64,000 nt of DNA from Symbiodinium kawagutii. Taxonomy: Eukaryota; Sar; Dinophyceae; Suessiales; Symbiodiniaceae. Shown one piece after another: positions 47,601 through 58,318 of the stretch. The notes under the pieces are model-generated. The model saw only the letters and a list, made by a program, of their open reading frames with translations, was not told the DNA's origin and made no database searches. Made by a program: the position numbers and the translations under genes. The stretch lies in contig VSDK01007059.1 in the NCBI GenBank assembly GCA_009767595.1, forward strand, positions 308,544-372,543, read 5' to 3'. How positions within the stretch are numbered: the first letter of the stretch is position 1; every line of letters begins with the position of its first letter.

Positions 47601-47618
47601 TTGCATATAAAAATCTAA
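36643..47618 (+). CDS. SulP/SLC26 anion transporter with STAS domain
   Basis: A sulfate-permease-family secondary anion transporter of the cell or organelle membrane. Exons: 36643-36717 (CLAPPLFYAIFGT), 36818-36857 (ASVGTGGLVSLLT), 37664-~37753 (LSGFITASAILIMLSQVKPA), 38314-38357, 38864-38943 (GIAVIGDVPRGFPSLAWP), 39170-39247, 39381-39448 (AVMVALVTFLSSFAAARKFA), 39635-39743 (VVATNELLGLGAANLAGAFC), 41878-41913 (SMGVKNQL), 42093-42168 (FVAAVVAIILLALAPYIYFV), 42254-42341 (LNVIIIVGASSLTEAWNTW), 42561-42717, 43419-43514 (GGILGAVIVSLVLIVYQVAD), 43648-43784 (PGILAARPEGPLFYANIERL), 46204-~46434 and 47457-47618. The last two form the STAS domain (AIILSFAAVSFLDTSALEAL; RNIGLLVAHASGQPCQIL), ending at a TAA. 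From 38314 to 46204 all phases agree if GC donors (39449, 42169) and GA donors (39248, 41914) are allowed; 36718 is also GA. The N-terminus, exons between 36.9 and 38.3 kb and the exact end of exon 46204 are unresolved. Confidence 0.72.
37170..37364 (+). CDS. Small ATG frame inside the SulP gene
   Basis: 64 codons from an ATG, charged: ITDKHKHLHFFARVVKSKKN then SPPRFEEIMLMRVDAPSRER. It reads like protein but lies between two SulP exons, so it is an unplaced transporter exon, an unrelated nested frame, or chance. Weak donor only. Confidence 0.22.
   Translation: MTITDKHKHLHFFARVVKSKKNGGEGDAVDYASPPRFEEIMLMRVDAPSRERGKGYADFETSSD
41553..41620. repeat. 34-bp tandem duplication
   Basis: A 34-bp unit beginning GTTTTCGCGCCAAACTGG and ending TTATAAAAGG occurs twice head to tail, nearly identical, in a probable SulP intron, a few bases before a CA microsatellite. 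Confidence 0.9.
41636..41672. repeat. (CA)n microsatellite
   Basis: About 18 CA dinucleotides in the SulP intron between exons 39743 and 41878. Confidence 0.95.
43976..44137. repeat. CT-rich tract and 40-bp tandem repeat
   Basis: CTCCTCTCCT-type polypyrimidine runs to about 44045, followed by two 40-bp units starting GCCGGACCTCAACCACGACC and a third start (GCCCGACA) that runs into the assembly gap. It lies inside the long SulP intron. Confidence 0.85.
44138..44895. other. Assembly gap (758 N)
   Basis: A run of N between the 40-bp repeat and the 24-bp satellite. Open frames spanning it are artefacts. Confidence 0.99.
44896..45150. repeat. 24-bp satellite
   Basis: About ten copies of a 24-bp unit, (T)ATGCCAGATAGAATGCCAAA plus AGC, with scattered substitutions and one shortened copy near 44990. 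One frame encodes the octapeptide MPDRMPKA repeatedly. It starts right at the gap edge, so the true array is longer. It lies within the SulP intron 43785-46203. Confidence 0.9.
45683..45960. repeat. GTA/GCA-rich block with telomere-like repeats
   Basis: Interrupted AGC, AGT and GGTAGC triplets on both sides of a short core at about 45826-45868 made of GGGTTAGGGTAGGGTTAGGG-type units. The core resembles interstitial telomeric sequence; the flanks are simple triplet repeats. Intronic in the SulP gene. Confidence 0.7.
46455..46540. repeat. Direct and inverted short repeats
   Basis: AGCACTATGGCATCAAACTC plus CA occurs twice, and CACTATGGC/GCCATAGTG form a 9-bp inverted pair between them. It lies just downstream of the first STAS exon. 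Confidence 0.6.
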
Positions 47619-48722
47619 AGGCTATCGCGATTTGTTGCTGAGACCAATTTCATGCCTGCTGAAAACTGGAAGTTCATGTCATGGCGCGGATGCCCCTGTG
47701 AACTGTGTGATTTAGAATTTGCAGTGTGGTAAAATTGCAGTGATTGTCAGTTAGACGGTTAGACATGGTTAGACGCTCAAAGTGCTGGCTGGCAAGACTT
47801 AGATGCCGCTGAATTCTCAACTCCCTTTGAGGGACTCAAACGAGGTTCCTCAAATTTCCTCACGTGTCCACGTGAATGGCCAAACCGACTGACTGCATTG
47901 TACATTGCATGATCTACATGTGACTTTACAAGAGCAGGCCTTCTGTGTGGATAAAAGATCACTGAAGAAAGAACAACACATTTCCGATTTGTAAGAGAAC
48001 TGGGCCTACTGAAGAGTTGCAGGTGATCACCCCAAGAATGGTGTTTGATGCGTTTCTCCGATTTGTATGAAGTCGAATCAACAGCCGCTCACTGACAATA
48101 AGTGACGGCTCAGGAATCTTCTTGCATTTTCATCATTTTATGCAATTCCCTCTTGGGAGATCAGCCACAATAGGCATGACTTTTCCATGAATTATTTGAA
48201 TTGAAGGACATTTGTTGGAATGGTGAAACTTGTTTGAACACTTGGTTTACATTCCTTGATGATTGTTGATGTTTGTTTAGTTTACATTGGTTTCTTGGCT
48301 CGAAAGGCGAATACTTTCCAGAAAAGTGCTTAACAACCCCGTGGAGTGTCGAGGAGAGCTGTGGAGTTTTCTGTAAGAATTGCTTGGCGACGCTTTGCGG
48401 AACCCATGGGCGGTGAAACCATTCAGCAACAATCGGCTTTGGCACAACTGTTTGACATTGTTTAACCATTTGGTGCTTGTCATCCTCCACCAAAGGGTGT
48501 AGCCTTTGGTGGAGCATCCTTTGGTGTAGCTGATTGCCACAAAAAATTGGCCGATGCGCAGGAATGCGTGCAGCACTTCTTAGCCCAGGAGAAACAGGCT
48601 CAGCAAGCTCAGAAGTGGATGACTCTGTGTTGGTGCATATGTGACTTCTGGTGACTTTCTTTTTTTCCATCATTTTCTATCATTTTCCGAAGATTTTGCG
48701 GTGTGGTTTGGTGAAATTCCAG
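47619..48722. other. Spacer
   Basis: About 1.1 kb. A minus-strand ATG frame of 170 codons (48673 to 48161) covers part of it, but it is Gln/His/Ser-rich, lacks a domain and opposes the strand of all supported genes, so it is not called. A + stretch near 48548-48610 (QECVQHFLAQEKQAQQAQ) could be an exon. Confidence 0.35.
48487..48512. repeat. Hairpin, CCACCAAAG stem
   Basis: CCACCAAAG and CTTTGGTGG form a perfect stem with a short loop in the spacer after the SulP gene. The partial sequence CCTTTGGTG recurs a few bases further on. Function unknown. Confidence 0.5.
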
Positions 48723-49671
48723 CTGCCCAAAACGGGATGCTTGTCCCCGCATGGCCCATGACCCCCGGCCTCCAAATCTTCTCTTCCCCTGCCTTGACAA
48801 TGCATCCAGTTAGGATGCTTGGTTTGAGTGACATCCAGTGATCTTTGCTGTTCGTGTTGTGGAGGTCACTGTCACTGTCAGGTGGCTGCGGACAACGACT
48901 TGACTTTGTGGTCGCCGATGGTTTGTGGATCTTCCAACCTCAAGGCTTCTGCAGCAGTTGATGAGATAGTTGCCACGGACATGAAAAGACATGAAGCTGC
49001 TGAAGGGTGATGCGGAGAGATCAGGATGGGTGGAAGCATGAACCGGCAGAGACTGGTATTGAAATTTGATGAAATGTGTTTTTCAGTTCCCGGGTCCCGG
49101 ACCAGTTGAATTGCCCCCCTGCTGTCCTCACACGGATTCTTAAAGATTGCTGCGACCCCAAAAAGCCAGGGTCTGTCATGAGATCAGTGGACAACAGCAT
49201 GGCTGCAGGGTCGGAGGATCCAGTCCCTTCCTGTCATGAAGGCGGAGTCAGATTCAGAGAGCGAAGGCCATTGGTGTTTTCGTGATCCAAACAGCACGGT
49301 TGACATGATGCAAGCATATGCAAGCAGATGCGAGCAGAGGTTTCAAGGAGCTCATCAGCATTACACGAGTGTAATGCCTACTTGCAGATTTGTTCGCATG
49401 AAACTGATTGAGATCGCCACAGAGTCTTTCTTGTGGATCTACGGTCTGAAGTAAATGTTCAGGGATTTCCTTGCCACATTACAAAAAGTCAATCTTTCCG
49501 CACCCACGCCTATGGTGCATTGATGTGCATTGCCTGTTGCCCTGTCCGTTGCCTTCTGCTTTTGTTGTCCAGGTTCGCCTTCACCACGATCAAGTGAAAG
49601 TTGGCAGATCAGACCCCTGCAGAGTTGTGCGCAGTGGACTACAGGTCCCTTTGGAGCGGTTGGTGAATTGA
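48723..49671 (+). CDS. Five-exon unknown gene
   Basis: A phase-consistent chain: 48723-48808 (GLQIFSSPALTMHP), 48882-49006 (NLKASAAVDEIVATDMKRHE; acceptor CACTGTCAG), 49087-49174 (LNCPPAVLTRILKDCCDPKK; acceptor TTTTTCAG), 49209-49273 (QSLPVMKAESDSESEGH) and the terminal exon 49573-49671 (LHHDQVKVGRSDPCRVVRSG, TGA). After 49273 the frame also stays open to 49454, so that exon may be longer; the join to 49573 is not phase-proven. Mixed hydrophilic protein, no domain recognised. The upstream start is missing. Confidence 0.5.
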
Positions 49672-50395
49672 AAGTTGGATGCGCACCAAGCCTTCCAAAG
49701 GTCAAGAGTGGATGTCCTGGAAAAATTGGGGTAGCATATTTTCTATAGATCATAATGTATCATAATGTCCTATATTATATGTATATCTATTGAATGTAAT
49801 TTAACATGATATCAGATGATATGATATCTGCATATATACATATTTTGTACCTTGCGGGTCCGCTGCCATCGTGAGCTGCCAGACCACAGGTGCTGACGGT
49901 ACGATTCTGACTCATAGAGTTCAATCGCGAAATGTGAGCGCATAGCATGGCATAGCTGTTTTCAGTGCTCCCCACTCTAAACCACTGATACCACTGCCTT
50001 GGGCGACGAAAAAGGAAAAATTGCAGCCGGACTCAGCACTTCTAAGAATTTATATCTCTGCAGCTTGCTACATCGCACTATGGGTTATGGCACCTTTCAT
50101 GCTTAGACGTCGGAACTCCTGGCACTTTTGATCCTTGGCCACTGACTTCTGGACTGAGGGTATGGCATCCGCGTTGTGCCAATCCCAGAGGTGACCCCAA
50201 GATATGAAATACTCGGCGAATCATGACTTATGTGAAACTCCTGCCAAGGTTCCCGCCATTATGCACCTGCCATCGGTCTGAATATGAATTGAAAAAAAGA
50301 GACAAAGGCAACTAAATGTAAAGAAGAAACGTGGAGAATTGAGATTGAAGGTGGCCCAAACTTTGCTGGCCACAGTTTGACAAACTAACCTTGAG

Positions 50396-50580
50396 CCCCA
50401 GTTCCTTTTTGATGCGGATACGGGATATAATTGGATGTCATTGGGCATGTTCGACCTTTGGGTTCAAAAGCGGTCGCGGAGGCTTCGTAGCAGGCCGGAA
50501 GTGGGATATCGTGGGATTTGTCGGACAATGTGCGCCATTGAAACTATTCAAAACCATAGTAGGCCAGTGTTTTTGGGTTG
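50396..50580 (+). CDS. Exon candidate, unknown
   Basis: After CCTTGAG the frame reads FLFDADTGYNWMSLGMFDLW, then QKRSRRLRSRPEVGYRGICR, stopping near 50580. A longer competing frame (50391-50666) overlaps. Nearby at about 50755-50870 another stretch reads SGHGVASEEPGEIVAASGVS to a TGA. Neither has a recognised domain. Confidence 0.33.
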
Positions 50581-51724
50581 AGTTGGTGCAAAATGGTGCT
50601 CCTGAAAATACCAAGCTATATTATAAAGATGGGCCATTGATGGCCATTGTTTATTTCATTTCATGACTTCATTCAACCCGTCAACAGCTAGGAAAAGCGT
50701 TGGGTTTGAATATGTTTGAGTTCTCACCTGCCACTTCGCGCTTGCAAGGCATCTCAGCCTGTCATGCCTCATTCTGGACATGGTGTGGCATCAGAGGAGC
50801 CTGGCGAGATTGTCGCTGCAAGTGGTGTGTCCTCTTGTGAATTTGTGTTCCGTTCTCATCGCTGAAAGAGATGCTGCAAGTGAGGGGTCGCGAAGAGTAA
50901 GAAAGGTCTAAGAAGGCCTGAACTGTAGCATGTCTGGAAGAATATTTGACAACCTCGAACATCTCACCATTCAAGATCCCAATGCACCAATGGACTAGCA
51001 TGGATTAAGCTCATGGTTATCATATGTTATCATACTAATTGAATGTAATTGATGACCCAAAAGTTGGGCAAGAAGAAGTCGCACGACTCGCGAAAGAGCC
51101 AACAAATGGCCCCAGGGAAACAGGGGCCAACAGCTAGTGGACATCCCACGGATAGAAAAGGCGGTGAAAGGATTGCCTGAACTGCGCCGGCATTTTTGGC
51201 AAAATATTTGAGAAAGCAAAAATACAGGGCCTTGCATTTGATGACGTATGAGCTCTTTTCATCACACATTGATCGCGGGTGCAAAGAATGCAGAGCATCT
51301 AATTAAGGATAACTATCCGACACAACGATCTGGGTGGAAGGTTCCGTGATGCTCCATGATGCCCCATGACTCCACAGTGACGGCTCAAGCCGACAGCGCT
51401 GCATGGAGAATTGCGGCCATGGATGGATGAGGGGATCCCCACGATCCCCAGCTGTTAGTTTGGAGCAGGCGTACGGGCCCAGCAAGAGCGGAATCTTGAG
51501 AAAGAGCAGCTGCTTTTTGAAGTTTCCACAACAGTAATTGACTATACTATAGTAATCATTGATTGTAGAGTTCCATAGTTTTGAAAGCCTTCATTTAGTC
51601 CGATTGCAGATTTATGACCATTCATGTACATAAATGGCATTCATGTACATAAATTGGTTGCATCAATGTACATGATTAATCATGTACTATGGCTGGCCAT
51701 TATTTGTTTCATTTTATTGCTTAG

Positions 51725-51843
51725 CTGAAAAAACACTTGAATCTGAGGACAAGACTCTGCAAAGTCCTTCCAGCTTTTCCTTGCACAAATTGAAGCCTGT
51801 CCAGACCCTCGGCATGCAGTCCTTGATTGTTGTCTGGCTTTAG
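51725..51843 (+). CDS. Terminal exon, unknown
   Basis: Acceptor TATTGCTTAG, then 38 codons beginning EKTLESEDKTLQSPSSFSLH and ending LGMQSLIVVWL at a TAG. Good composition, no domain. Confidence 0.4.
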
Positions 51844-52113
51844 ACAACATGGCACCATTATTAATATTGATTACCTACAACCTACACAACCTTTTTGGGG
51901 GGTGAAGCTAGTCAAGCTGCTCCCTACTACTATGATGTTCCGACAAGATCTAGAACAGCAATGAATGTGCTTTTGAAACATAGATGATACATAATCATTG
52001 ATGAACAAACACCGTATATAGTATACAGTAAAAATCAAAAAACCTGCCATACGCCTGAGCACAGTGCTCAATCCGCCTTTCAGAAACCATGCCAGCTGAT
52101 TGGACTATGACAG

Positions 52114-53114
52114 GCACATTGTGAAACAAATCGATCAGCTAGTAGTCTTGCGTGTGCTGGCACTGCGAAGAGGTATCGCTTTGATGACCTTGTACTTACA
52201 CCTGAATGCCATGAAGTGGTGTTCAGGTGCATCATGCAGATGTGAAGACACATTTGAGCAACCACTTTCAATTTCCGCAATTCATTCCAAGTAAGGGGCT
52301 TGCTCTATTTTTTCTTCGCATCCATAGTTTGCTGGTGAACGAGATGGGTCCGCCCATCCGAACGAGATTTGTTTGATGTATAATTTGATGTCATTTACTT
52401 GTTTGTTTGATGTATGATTGAACGAGATACCCTGAAATGACGTTATCCAATCTTGCTTTTAAACTTAACGAGGCCGGGTCCGCCCTTCAAAGTACAGCAA
52501 AAAGGATTTTGTACGAATAAAAACAGCCGCTCATTTGTTGGCGCACAAAGATGCGCAGGATGATTTCGGATCCAGAAGGTCAACAATTGTTTTTTTTCCA
52601 ACTCATATATTCGTAGCTACTGCTATTAATTCGCAACTCAGGAGAAGCTACAGCAGGATGTGGAGACACGATGGGAGCTTTTCGAGAGGAAACTCGACCG
52701 AGTCCAAAAAGCCATCGAGCGAGCGGCCGCAAAAAAGCTGGAAGCCATCAGCAAGAGTGAGCCCCACATGCCCGATTCAAAGGTATGTCCACTATTCGGT
52801 CTCAGAATATGCGAAGTAAAAGTGGTACACCTCTGAAACCAGGTGAGCTTTGCCAACATGCTGCCATATGCTGCCTGTCAAGATGCCAGGGGCTAATCAT
52901 TTTTGCGGTTCTTGCCTATCCCATGGGATGGCTTTGCATCAAGCTGCCATATACCAGTGGTTTCGCAGGCAAAATTAGATGGTATAGCGTACCAGCATGT
53001 ACGAGCGCCGCAGAGCATTTTGAGCAAACATTTTGCGCGGTCTTACCCTCCACAGCACGGTTCAGCATATGTTTCGCATATGTCACGCTTGAGGATTTGA
53101 GGCATGCATTTTGA
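52114..53114 (+). CDS. Unknown gene with long coiled-coil exon
   Basis: The strongest exon is 52642-52782 (acceptor CAACTCAG, donor AAG|GTATGT): 47 codons of charged helix, QQDVETRWELFERKLDRVQK then AIERAAAKKLEAISKSEP. The next exon, 52806-52842 (SKSGTPLKP, donor CAG|GTGAGC), joins in phase across a 23-nt intron, and 52969-53114 (EHFEQTFCAVLPSTARFSIC) then joins in phase and ends at a TGA. Reading through the 23-nt intron is also possible and gives a short tail. An upstream exon candidate at 52114-52242 reads KRYRFDDLVLTPECHEVVFR. Function unknown; a coiled-coil partner protein is inferred. Confidence 0.45.
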
Positions 53115-53399
53115 AAGTCCTCGTGTTTCCTCAGTTCTTCTCGCCTCGCAGGGCGGCTTTAATTGGCCAAGATTCCCAGACATTCCTAGAGTGCATGAAG
53201 TGCAGATGGGTTCAGAGTTCAGAAAATCAAAATTCTAAAGTTGTCATAGCACACATGTTTCTACTTTGCAATGTCATTGTTGGTAGAATCAAGAACTCGT
53301 GCATTTCAACATTCAAGGAGCGGGTTGGCCCTCATTTCTGTGTCTCTCTCAATGAGTCTCACAATTTTCGTGTTGGTTTTGTCAGTTTTCTTTGTGCAG

Positions 53400-53616
53400 A
53401 AAGCGCTTGCCTGTAGCTAGGCTTCAATTGGATGGCATTGCTTCCAATGGATTTGAGATTCTATGTATGCAGTGCCATCTCCATGAGCTGCACGCTGGTG
53501 TTGGATCCTGCCATTCTCACATGATCTCCACAACGTTCGAGGCATTTGGTGTGGACACGCTTCAGGATACAACTCCAGCAGGATCTGCCAGTGCTTTTGC
53601 CCAGTTGCCCACTTGA
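53400..53616 (+). CDS. Terminal exon, unknown
   Basis: Acceptor TTTGTGCAG, then 71 codons to a TGA: ARLQLDGIASNGFEILCMQC, HLHELHAGVGSCHSHM, and a Ser/Ala-rich end. The C-x2-C and H-x2-H spacing in CMQCHLHELH could bind metal, but no known finger is matched. Confidence 0.42.
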
Positions 53617-53737
53617 GACAGTGATGAGGCACGATGAGGCTGCACCGACATTTCCCAATTATTTTTCACATGTTTCACCCAAACCGCTTTTGCCGAATGT
53701 GCTCTAGCTACCGTGCCGTCGGATCCCACGCGCCCGC

Positions 53738-54043
53738 ATGGTACTTGCTGTGTGCTCCTCAATTGATCAATTCCACTCAACACTGGAACTCCACGAGAAA
53801 TCATCATTCAGAAAGTGTGCAAACCATGTGGGCTCCAGCTTAGCTGCAATTTTGACCGCGGTTCACAAGCCCAAAGCCTCGGAATATCAGCGATCACCAA
53901 CCAGAAAAAAGGCTGGCAGCCTTGCCAATCCCTCACCACATTCTGAGGTCAAGTTCCCCACAAAGATGATGCAAAACATGGGACCTTTCAATCCTAGACA
54001 ACCCTCGGAAACTTCCTTGGCAAACTTTTTGTTTATGCTTTGA
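53738..54043 (+). CDS. 101-codon ATG frame, unknown
   Basis: ATG frame reading HSTLELHEKSSFRKCANHVG, KPKASEYQRSPTRKKAGSLA and VKFPTKMMQNMGPFNPRQPS. Basic middle, no hydrophobic segment. It may be one exon or a small intronless gene; no domain recognised. Confidence 0.35.
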   Translation: MVLAVCSSIDQFHSTLELHEKSSFRKCANHVGSSLAAILTAVHKPKASEYQRSPTRKKAGSLANPSPHSEVKFPTKMMQNMGPFNPRQPSETSLANFLFML

Positions 54044-54704
54044 AAACATGTTCTCTTTGCTTGTTGGAGCTGGTGCATTATCTATTTCAGAAATATGGGC
54101 TCTACAATGCTCCATTTGTCTTACTCCCTTTTTTTCTCTCTCTCTCTCTCTCTGTATCTATGCTTGTTTCAAGCTGTTTCACTGTAGCGGGTCATAAGAC
54201 TGCTTGCAGTTGGTGACTTCTAGACTTCTAAAGGCCTGCCTGTTCATATACGACTCATCCTCCAGGAGCGACGGCTGAATGTGGGGCTTCAGACTTTGCC
54301 CTCTGGGCTCAGTGCCTTTCCAGTTGCCCGACAGAGCATTTTTCATCGCCACTCGGAGTGCAGCTTCAGGTTCCGCCTTCCCGAGGGCAGCGTGCAATGA
54401 CGCGGCAAGTGCTTTTCTCAAAATGGGTTTCAGGGGTTTCAATAAACCACGCAAATCCACACAGGGCTCAGCTATGCGATATTAATGCGATGCGAAATTG
54501 ATTGCCGGCATTTAAAGGGAGCCAAGTTTTTCGTTGTCATGTGGCATGCCGCGAGGCCAGAAGGACAATATAATACGTGTCAAGAGATGTGAAAATGTGA
54601 GAGGCCAAGACAGGCAAAACACGGTACCCATCCAAATCCACACTGCGATGTCATTACCGCGATGGAGGGCAACAGAGATTCCAGCATTGTTTGCCGCTGA
54701 TTGG

Positions 54705-54883
54705 TGATCCACATTTATCTCATGGTATTCGATTGTTCCCAAGCGTTCCCACTGTGGCGGATTTGCAATCCAAGGAAGCATCAACCAGAAGATGCCGGAG
54801 CTGTGGTCTGACTTTTCTGACAGTGGCTTGCCACAGGCAGGTGGGGGGATGAGATTCGGAAATTCAGAGGATGCGCAGCTCTA
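54705..54883 (+). CDS. Terminal-exon candidate, unknown
   Basis: An open stretch of about 58 codons reading WYSIVPKRSHCGGFAIQGSI then NQKMPELWSDFSDSGLPQAG and ending at a TAG. Composition is strongly protein-like. The acceptor is not clear, and a competing frame upstream (HYRDGGQQRFQHCLPLIGD, possible donor CATG|GTATTC) overlaps its start. Confidence 0.35.
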
Positions 54884-55195
54884 GATGTTTTTTAGTTTAT
54901 GCGATCCCTGTGTGGTTGGAAGCAGTCACCCATGCCAAGTTAGCAAGGCACGAGCTGGACCCAATGAGAGGATCGAAAAGTTTCATGGCGATCACGATCC
55001 TTCGCGTGCAAATAGAGGTCCGATATGGTTTGATCCTGGGGCCTGATGAGGACTGTGGCTTGGGATTGGAGCAAGACTTGTATTGAGATGTTTGCGCCCA
55101 GTAGTTGCTCTATGACCATTGGACATATCAAACCAGGCAGGCCCATAGGGTTTGGATTTTGTGTTGCATGGCGCCTTTTCCTACTTGTCTTTCAG

Positions 55196-55297
55196 ATGTC
55201 AAGAATAGCTTTGAGGGCCTTTGAAAGCAAGGAGGTTCAGTTGCTGAATAGAGTTCTGAGATCTGTCCGCCGCGGGCAAATTGAAAGTTGTGCTGGG
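55196..55297 (+). CDS. Exon, unknown protein
   Basis: Excellent acceptor (CCTACTTGTCTTTCAG) and donor GG|GTGATG around 34 in-phase codons beginning MSRIALRAFESKEVQLLNRV and continuing LRSVRRGQIESCAG, an amphipathic basic helix. It could start with its own ATG. The 162-codon frame at 55434-55922 downstream may contain a further exon. Confidence 0.42.
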
Positions 55298-56201
55298 GTG
55301 ATGTTTTCCTGTTTGAGTTCATTTTGGTGGTTTTGCAGTTGGTAGGCTGGGCACAATTCAAAACGCAGCAACCCCCAGTCAAGCATGCAAGGTCGAAGAC
55401 TTGAAGCATAAAAAGATCGGAAATATATAAGTCATGGACCATGGATTGAAAGACATGAGGTGCTGTCGGTTTGAAAGCAATATCTATTTCCTGCATTTGT
55501 TAACTCTCTCGGACGCAAAACCTCTGAACTTGCAAAATGCATGTTGGTTGGGCAACTTTTCTTCGTGTTGTTTGCTGCTTTGTGGACAGTTTACATTGAG
55601 CCATGTTCACGTGTCGCATGTCTTGCATGACTTTGCGAAGGGACTGGCTAATATTCAAAAACCTGCGTGTCTTTTTGGACGGTATCATATGTTAAGTTTA
55701 GTTGCAACTGTAAGGAAAGTCATTCATAAATTGAGTTTATTTGTGGTGTTCAATGCTGCCATTAGCTCGCTTTTCATGAACCCATATTTTGAAATAGCCA
55801 CTGTTCTCACTCCTGATGTGTTTGCCAGCACGGTGTTCGACACAAGACCCAGATGGCCAATGAGCACGGTCATATTTTTACAATCCAGACCGGTTATGAC
55901 CCAGCAAACTAAGGCAATCTAATATGAGATGTAAAGAAACGATATCAGATCATATCAGATCCAACTCTCAAACATTCTTTCCACCCTTCCAGTTCCATCA
56001 AGATCATTGGCAAAATTTGTATTAGATCATGTATATCTTTGAGATTGTTTGAATCTATTTGGACAACCAAAAGCAAACCAAACATCGTGCATATTTTGGT
56101 ACTTTGACCCTGCTTGCGCCGTAAAACAATAAACAGGTAAGAAGTGTACCAAACGGACCATTCGTACCAAACTTCACTTCTCAATGGATTGTGAATTGCA
56201 G

Positions 56202-56287
56202 CACCGCCCATTCGCTTTGCAGCTGGCTCCTACATGTCAACCTATGCTCAACCATCAAGCTCAGGCAATGTTTGGATCCCACGTTGA
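56202..56287 (+). CDS. Terminal-exon candidate, unknown
   Basis: Acceptor GAATTGCAG, then 27 codons (PPIRFAAGSYMSTYAQPSSS, GNVWIPR) to a TGA. An alternative frame is open longer but looks less like protein. Confidence 0.33.
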
Positions 56288-56618
56288 TCTTTCAGTCATG
56301 CAGAAATTGGGCTGTTTGATATGGTTCAAAATCCATGGCAGCATAACATGTTGTCGCTACCCCTTGCATACCATGCACAAGTTGGTGCATAGCATTTTGT
56401 AGTGGCCCATGCAGTACTGGACCATCCAATGTATTCGACTGCTTCTTCATATGCCTAAGAATCAACTTAGCATCAGCAAATGTGTCAAGTATACCGACAG
56501 TATCAAAACTCTAATTACTATTTTATTATTGATTTTGGGGGAAGTAGGCACTAGCACTTGAATCTGAATAGAGGTTCAATTCGATGTGACAACATTTCTT
56601 GTATCTCATCACTACACC

Positions 56619-57150
56619 ATGCTCTCCCGGACTCCAAGGAAGTTTCGAGGAAGCCTGTTCCACTCTCCGCGCGGCCGGGCAAGGTGGTGTTGCTCGGCTC
56701 AAATGTGGCAGTTCACTGGTTTTTATTTGGTGCTGTTGTGATGGCGGATGGGCCAGTGACCAAGTTGGAGGGTGATGGAGGGTGATTCACGCAATACTGG
56801 AGAGAGACTGAAGGTTTGAGATGTTTGAGAAAGGTGGCAAAGCAAGGCAAATACTGCTGCAGGAAAGTGATTATTTTCAACAGTCGCTTAATTGGGCACG
56901 CTGCAAACAAAGTTCCAACTAATAGCATTGAGGAAGTGAACCACAGAACAGAATGATTGCCATGCTGAGGTTTGTAGGATTCGCAGAGTTCGATATGGAC
57001 GGAAGAGCATTCACTGGTGGAGAGATGGATCGGATGATGATGAGACTTTGGTCAATTGATTTGGTTTCCGAATTCCAAAAGTGGGGCGTGATGCTCAATC
57101 AGTTTTGCTCAAGGACGCCTTTCACAGACCAGTTTTCCAAGTTTCTCAAG
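56619..57150 (+). CDS. Possible gene start and helical exon
   Basis: The ATG at 56619 (context CACCATGC) opens MLSRTPRKFRGSLFHSPRGR, a basic start like an organelle-targeting sequence, with donor CAAG|GTGGTG (end 56683). The exon 56953-57150 (acceptor AGAACAG, donor AAG|GTGTGT) reads FVGFAEFDMDGRAFTGGEMD, RMMMRLWSIDLVSEFQKW and CSRTPFTDQFSKFLK. DMDGRAFTGGEMD is reminiscent of an EF-hand loop but too irregular to call. The two pieces are not phase-linked, and the second has its own ATG at its first codon. Confidence 0.4.
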
Positions 57151-57299
57151 GTGTGTCAAAAGGAAGAACTGAATGAAGCAAGGAAGGAACGAACATTGTT
57201 TGTGATGTTTCTGGGATCCTTGATTTTTTGAAGGATGGTTGCCATTGGAAGCCCCAAGACCATGTGCAAGCTCAAAGCCAATGAACATCAGAATTTGCA

Positions 57300-57319
57300 G
57301 CACCATCATCATCATCATC

Positions 57320-57350
<31 letters not shown>

Positions 57351-57402
57351 CCATCATCACCATCATCATCATCATCATCATCACCATCATCGTCACCATC
57401 AC

Positions 57403-57446
<44 letters not shown>
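57300..57446. repeat. (CAT)n microsatellite
   Basis: About 147 bp of CAT/CAC triplets. One + frame gives an unbroken run of about 48 His, another Ile; the minus strand gives Met or Asp. Probably intronic, following the exon ending 57150. Confidence 0.92.
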
Positions 57447-57662
57447 GAATCATCATAATTACCATTATCGTCAGCATCACCACCTCGAAATACATCGACT
57501 ATTGTCTTCCTCATCACCATCAACAGGTTGATCACCATCATAGTCTTTGAGTCGCACTTCGGCTCCCTAACCCCAAATAGAAACTCCCCCCTAGAGCAGG
57601 GCCTGCCACAAGATCAACATGTTCCTCAGAACTGTGCCTGCCATTTCTGAGTAGAACCCCTG

Positions 57663-57663
<1 letters not shown>

Positions 57664-57700
<37 letters not shown>

Positions 57701-57772
57701 AAACAACAACAGCAGCAGCAACAACAACAACAACAACAACAGCAACAACAGCAACAGCAACAGCAACAGCAA
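57664..57772. repeat. (CAA/CAG)n microsatellite
   Basis: About 36 CAA triplets with CAG interruptions, denser in CAG towards the right end. No exon context; the long Cys or Gln frames through it are not called. Confidence 0.92.
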
Positions 57773-58165
57773 GGTGCTTTTGCTAAGCACACTGTGTTCC
57801 CCCCTTGACTTCAGTATTATCTATGCGCCAGGGCCTGTGCTAAAATTCAGCGCCTTGAAACAGCTGTCCTCATTCGTGGAAGTTTTCCTGACATCTCTCC
57901 TTCGACCCGCTGCCGTTGTTGCTGGCTGAACTGCCTGCTGAGTATCAATTCGTTATTGATACGGGGCCCCCTGGGACTTCGTCGATTGACAACTATCCGA
58001 AAGCACTCCACCATGGCGATTTTTGTTGTGATAACACACATATTTTTCATGTTGATGATTAGCCAGAAATGTGCGTTAATGCAAGTCATGTTTTGTGAGG
58101 ATCCCCCACCCATAACTTGAATGAACTGATAGGTTGCGCAATTCTAAGTTCGCGCTTGCCTTCAG

Positions 58166-58318
58166 GGAAGGGTCTTTTTCTTCTTCGCTGAAAGGCCCCA
58201 AACACATCCAAACACTACCCTCGCAACGCAAAAGTTTGCAGGGACCATCCAAGGTGCAGAGGATGTTGACACAACACAGCTCAACTATCCTTGCCGAAAG
58301 CAGAGGACGACAAACTGA
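58166..58318 (+). CDS. Terminal exon, unknown
   Basis: Acceptor TTGCCTTCAG, then 50 codons in phase 0: GRVFFFFAERPQTHPNTTLA then FAGTIQGAEDVDTTQLNYPC and a basic end, stopping at a TGA. A second frame is open over the same bases (58134-58355) but crosses the acceptor. Confidence 0.4.
   Translation, partial: GRVFFFFAERPQTHPNTTLATQKFAGTIQGAEDVDTTQLNYPCRKQRTTN

Noticed and set aside
48161..48673. 170-codon minus-strand ATG frame
   Set aside because: Gln/His/Ser-rich, no domain, crosses a hairpin repeat, opposite strand to the cluster.
54179..54485. Opposed frames, 93 codons on minus and 68 codons on plus
   Set aside because: Both read like protein; the minus one begins with GTG, the plus one lacks splice support, so neither is called.
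57235..57531. 98-codon frame with a run of about 48 His
   Set aside because: Produced by the CAT microsatellite; flanking residues show no protein character.
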